Part shown: in pieces, positions 59,690 to 64,000 of the stretch | How positions within the stretch are numbered: the stretch's first letter is position 1 | How the letters are laid out: each line of letters starts with the position of its first letter | Assembly (NCBI GenBank): GCA_034509425.1 | Contig: JAVTVJ010001136.1 | Span: 186,001 to 250,000, forward strand | Direction of reading: 5' to 3' | DNA from: Eopsaltria australis | Lineage: Eukaryota > Chordata > Aves > Passeriformes > Petroicidae | DNA: 64,000 nucleotides | Notes under the pieces: generated by a model | Told to the model about the DNA's origin: nothing | Seen by the model: only the letters and a program-made list of their open reading frames with translations | Database searches by the model: none | Program-made: the position numbers and the translations under genes

Positions 59690-60115
59690 CACTCGTGATG
59701 CTTTAGGTGATAGTTCAGCCTGGTTTCATGGTGTTTAGTGGCCTGGTAGACTAAACACCCCTGAAGCCACGTAGAGTTAGAGACCAAACACCCTGTTTTC
59801 TTGAGCCCTCAAGGTCTCCTAGTAGGACAGATTTTGTAAACTAGAAGTTAGCCCACCCAGGCCCCTTCTTGGGCCCTCCTGGTAGATCTGCTAATGTGTA
59901 GAGTCTTTAATTGTACACTCGACTGGGGGGACGGGGCTTTTGCAACGCGTTCTACCTGGATGGCAGAAGCCATGGAATGGGATCCTATTAAAATACCGAG
60001 GGAAACGACCCCCAACCCTCTAACCCTGTCTGAGCCTTTATTTCCTAAGACCAGAAAAAGGCATCATCCTCCTGCCAGGGAAGTCCTAAGCTGGTTCTGT
60101 GCCAGGCTTGCTTGA
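59690..60115. mobile_element. LTR-like inserted segment (tentative)
   Basis: Compared with the CpG-poor intron around it, 59,770-60,010 has many CpGs (cgactgg, acgggg, acgcgtt, accgagg, acgaccc). It also has a perfect 10-bp hairpin (59,730-59,759), a 'cctattaaaata' TATA-like word at about 59,984 and a 'tctgagcctttatttcc' end at about 60,028. This is the look of a solo LTR, but I do not recognise the family and could not define its ends or a target-site duplication. No coding sequence is present. Confidence 0.3.
59730..59759. repeat. Perfect 10-bp inverted repeat (hairpin)
   Basis: GGTGTTTAGT and ACTAAACACC are exact reverse complements around the 10-base loop GGCCTGGTAG. Confidence 0.9.
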
Positions 60116-63035
60116 ACCTTTCCCCACACAGGTGTCAGGCTATCAGGCACAGGGTGACCACACACTCAGTCCTTGTGCTACTGCATGGAGCCCAGCAAGA
60201 CAAGGCTGGAAGCAGGAATCCAGCCTGTAATTCCCAGTGCCACATGGGAATGGGACCTTTCTGAGACAATCACACAGTCTGGTGCCAGACACAAACTTCT
60301 CCCTTGCTGGGACATGCTGGTGACAGATCCAAGCAAGTTCACTTGGCACCACAAATATTCAAACTTCAAAGAAACTGTCAAAACCAAATATGAAGTTTGC
60401 ATCAGTAGGTGCTGTTGACTCCAGCTGTGCAGGCAGTGAGGGATGGGAACCCAACACACCCTCACTGCTGCTCAGTGCTCTGGTGCCCAACTGAGTGAGG
60501 ACAAAAGGCAGCAGAAGCCTTGTGGGGGTTCCTGCGGGCCTGGCTCACACCTCTGTTCAGACCCAGGGCAGGAACTCTCGTTTTCAGTGTTGAACTTTTG
60601 TACATCAGCTGTTAGGGCTGATCAGACAGAGGTTTGATTTGGGGATTGCTGGCAGAGGGACACCAAGGCAGTGTTTCAGGCACTGAAGACAAGTGTGAAG
60701 GCAAGAGCGATTTCTAAGGGCAGAGGAGAGTTCAAACTGCATTTGAAGCAGCAGCAGTTTTTCTGCCATTTTCTAAAATAGATTCTGCCAAGAATGAAGT
60801 GGTGGCACACTCCAGGATGCTCTTTCCAAATCCCTCCACAATCCTCCCAGCTGCCTTCATGGTGAGGAGTTTCCTCACAGCGTAGAAGGTACACTTGGCA
60901 CTCACCTCCACTTCAAACCTCGTGACTTACAGCTTCTCATTCTCCAAGGGGCAGATGTCAGAACTATTAATTTTTGGGCCACCACAAGCAGGCTGAGCTG
61001 GTTTCAGAAGTGAAGAGCAGACCCTCTGCAATCGGGGCTTTCCACCCCCCTCCCACGCACGCTCTTGGGCACTCTCTGTGGCTTTACCTCTCACTGAGGG
61101 TTTGGATGGGAAATTGCCGCGTGTCTGGGCAGCCAGCTACACCAACTACTGTGGGGACTGTAAGTGTGGCTGGGCTGTGCTTGTGGCCCTCAGCTCCAGC
61201 TCTGGAAAATAAAGGTGTGTCTGAACCCTTTTCCAAAAGCAGCAGGTCCTTCTGGTCACCTGCAGGTCAGGGATTCTCCCACCAGAAAATTGTCTGGTCC
61301 TGCTGGTCAGGCTGGAGCTAGCTGCAAACTGCACTTCACCACCAGGCCAAAACCTGGAGCCAAAGACCTTCAGAAAAAGATAATTAATGCTGCACTGGCT
61401 TTTAAAGAGAAGGCTGGTCAGCCTGATACCAAGCGTTCCTGCCACAGCACCTCAAGTGTTGTACCCCACACAGACAACACCGATGCAACACTCAGAGCTT
61501 TGTAGAACTTTGTAAGAGCAGGAGACAAGTGAACCAACTCCAAAGACCAACAGCTCTCCTCTAAGCAATGGGCAAAACCCTGAAGATGAAGTTTCAGCCT
61601 CAGCTGAAAATCACCACCAAAACATGTTGGGGCATTCCCGGGGTGCAGCTGGGAAGCAGAGGCACGACACAGTGCACAGTAAAGAAGGAGGAACCCCTGG
61701 CTCAGGGTCCCCAGCAGCACTTTTGAAGAGGGAGGTTTCCCTAGATAAGGTGTGGTAGGGGTTCTCCAGCATCTCCTAAGTATGAACAGTGGGCAGAAAG
61801 GAATGCCCAGTTACCTTGTTCTTCTGGCTCCAGGAAGCCATGTAGCCCAGAAGGGGCTGCAGACATCCTTTCTGACATCATGGGCTTTTGAGTAACATCA
61901 CTTGGGCTTGGAGTTTTGCACTTTCTGCAGCCTTCCAGATTTCACTTACAAAGAACTTTATAAAGCCAAAGTGACAACAAAACACTCAAGGAAAACACAT
62001 TCCCTCCAGCATGGAATAGAGGCCAGCTTGTTCCCACACTTGATTGTTTCTCAGCCTCAGGAGCTCAGCTCATCTGAGCTCCACAAAAGTTAGTTTAAAA
62101 ACTGATGTCAGGTTTAAGCTTAAAACTTAGTTCTCCTTCCTAAAACTGGACAATTTCATTTCCTTATGTCTCAGTTAATTCTGTTTCCAGCTGAAGAGGG
62201 CTGAGTTAAATCCCCTGTCTGGGGTAACCAAGGGGAATGCCAAAGCTGAGCCCATGTGTGCCCCTCCTCAGCCCCCTCCTCCCATGCCAGTTCTGGGGGG
62301 AAGGCACAGGAAGGGAACTGGTGGGATGAAAGGCATAAATAAAAGGTGTATGAAAACTGACAACGATATGTTGATAAACAGGAGGGACTTGAGCAGCTGG
62401 AGTTACTGCAAGGCAGGAGGAAAAACACACCAGAGCTGAGGAACCACAAACTCCCTCTCCTGGATATCACCAGGCATATTTTTGGGGTATTTCCTTTTGT
62501 TTTAATGGGCTGGGTTTAGTTTCTGCATCCCTCCTCAGACTTTACTCTTGAATCTAAAGGCTCATGCCCACAGCCTGATTTTTCATGTGTACATGCTGAC
62601 AGACTCATAATGAAACAAGGTCACTAATAAAAGAAAAAAACCCTTCAGCTCCCTCACAAATGACTTTTTCAAAATGCCACTAAATATTTACAAATTCTGA
62701 AAAATGCAGCCATAAATCCAGACTTAAATATTTCATATGGTCCACACAGCTTGAAGCAGAAGTGCAAGTGATGTCCAAGCAGACTTCACTCGTTCAGTTT
62801 GTGTTTCCCTTTGAGAGCCAAACTTCAGTCTGCCTGAACAGAAAGCAAAACTGAAATCTGTTTTACTCCATTTTTTGAGGCTTAAGCTTCCAGCTGCAGA
62901 ACATTTTTCCCCTGTGCATACCCTGATAAGATTAGCAAACCAGAAGTGACAGTATCTCTTGATTTGCAAGGGGAGAGCAGCCTCTCTGAGCACAACACAT
63001 GATTTTTAAATTAGCAAACAGTGAATTCACTCTGA

Positions 63036-63079
63036 GGGACTTTCCATGTCCTGTCGGAAATAGCTCTGAGGGACTTTCC
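63036..63079 (+). promoter_or_regulatory. Pair of exact NF-kappaB sites in the TRAF2 intron
   Basis: GGGACTTTCC occurs at 63,036-63,045 and 63,070-63,079, each within a shared 'ctctgagggactttcca' repeat spaced 34 bp apart. An AP-1 consensus TGACTCA follows at 63,456-63,462. GGGACTTTCC is the textbook kappaB sequence. Whether the element is active is unknown. Confidence 0.45.
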
Positions 63080-64000
63080 AGAGTGGGAGTGCTGAGCTGC
63101 TGCAGGACGTTACCCACAGTGCAGCTTCAGATGCAGCTCTTCTGCACCAGGCAGCTCTGCACTGTGACACTGAAGGCTGGCTTTAACCTTAGCCCAAGGT
63201 ATCAAGAGGCTCTGGGCTAATGCAGCCGTTCAACGCCTCCTTTCTCAGCCCTCCTCAGCCACACACATGGCTCTGGCAGTGTGGGGACAGCCAGTCCTGA
63301 TTAAATACCACGGCTCTCTGGTAGGCAGCTGGGAGGAGATAACACAAGCCAGACCTTGCCTCCTCCCACCAGTTCCTAGGAAAGAACCTTTCCCTGAGAG
63401 GGCACAAAATAACCTCCTTCCTTAGGCTGAATGCCACTGGGGTAGGCAGGAGAGGTGACTCAGCCCCTGAGAGGAAGCAGCCAGCACTGCTCCAAAACCC
63501 CCACACCCCCTGTACCATACAGGACTCACCAAGACTCACAGAAATCCCTGGCAGGGAAGATGTATGCCACAGACCCACAGCCCACGCACTCCAGGGCCAC
63601 ACCTCTCATCAATCATCCTTTGCCCCAGCAAATGCCAAAATGGGGCTTGGGAAGATGAGATGGAAAGTAAAAAAAACCAGGCAGAGACTCATCCATTCAA
63701 GAGCTCTTCATCAGCTGTGTGCAAGATTCTGGGGCATCACATGCTCCTGCAGCCCTGCAAGAAATCAGCCTGATCCCAGGACAGCTCGCTGCCTCTCTGA
63801 ACTCCCAGCAGGAGCTCTGGCCAGACTCAAGCACTCAAACACTTGTCAGAATGTACAGGGAGAACCTTTGGCAGCTGAAGATTTTTGCTGAGCTCTGCAA
63901 GAACACGCTAAGACTTTTTTTAAAACCAGGAGAAAAGGTTCAGCACAGCTCATCAGCCACAGCACAATCAGCACTGGAAGTTGCTGACATCTATAATTTG

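Larger units (their letters stand above)
55673..64000 (-). other. TRAF2: TRAF2 intron (partial)
   Basis: I searched both strands for the zinc-finger and RING exons that should precede 55,672 and found none, so this interval is read as one intron continuing past the window. It contains the CR1 copies at 57,648 and 58,385, an LTR-like segment at about 59,690-60,115, and a pair of kappaB sites at 63,036-63,079. A separate gene inside the intron is not supported. Confidence 0.65.

Noticed and set aside
60860..60960. A stretch on the minus strand reading like 'ENEKL' and 'RFEVE', reminiscent of TRAF2 exons
   Set aside because: A stop follows directly after the first piece, the order of the pieces is wrong, and the true exons with these residues are at 53,026 and 54,060. 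Coincidence is likely.
1..64000. CRISPR arrays, operons, rRNA, tRNA or prokaryotic elements
   Set aside because: The window is clearly vertebrate nuclear DNA with split genes. I saw no regularly spaced repeat array, tRNA cloverleaf or rRNA-like sequence.

Overview
The window looks like a gene-dense, GC-rich piece of a bird genome, probably a passerine or close relative. The evidence is split genes with GT/AG introns, several CR1 retrotransposon 3' ends in both orientations, an LTR fragment of a type common in songbirds, CpG-island promoters, and proteins that match avian lipocalins. The gene order (lipocalins, C8G, FBXW5, TRAF2) is the one known from human 9q34.3 and its chicken counterpart. 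Species and chromosome are inferred, not shown.

Layout from left to right. Positions 1-7,690 hold no gene I can support. A CpG island at about 7,700-9,200 carries one candidate first coding exon on the minus strand (signal-peptide-like, gene not identified), followed by a CR1 copy. From 9,540 to about 17,690 I see only non-coding sequence with an LTR fragment and AT-rich patches. Then four lipocalin-fold genes lie head to tail on the minus strand: EXFABP (18,446-21,148), an LCN15/CAL-like lipocalin (22,517-24,827), PTGDS (26,177-28,269) and C8G (31,154-34,404). All four keep a 140-nt exon 2, a 102-nt exon 5 and the same intron phases. The first three have TATA boxes; C8G instead has a CpG island that it shares head to head with FBXW5. 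FBXW5 runs on the plus strand (35,134-45,255, nine exons, 586 codons). TRAF2 runs on the minus strand and converges on it; its last six coding exons are here (49,542-55,672), while the RING exons must lie beyond 64,000. Positions 55,673-64,000 are TRAF2 intron.

The genes have a common innate-immunity and lipid-carrier flavour: a siderophore and fatty-acid binding acute-phase lipocalin, a prostaglandin D synthase, a complement C8 subunit, and an NF-kappaB pathway adaptor. Exact NF-kappaB-type sites sit about 190 bp above the EXFABP TATA box (beside a C/EBP-like half site) and as a duplicated pair in the TRAF2 intron. These are the most testable new leads. I found no wholly new system. All exon models were spliced by eye from ORFs, splice signals and reading-frame continuity; no search or alignment was run.
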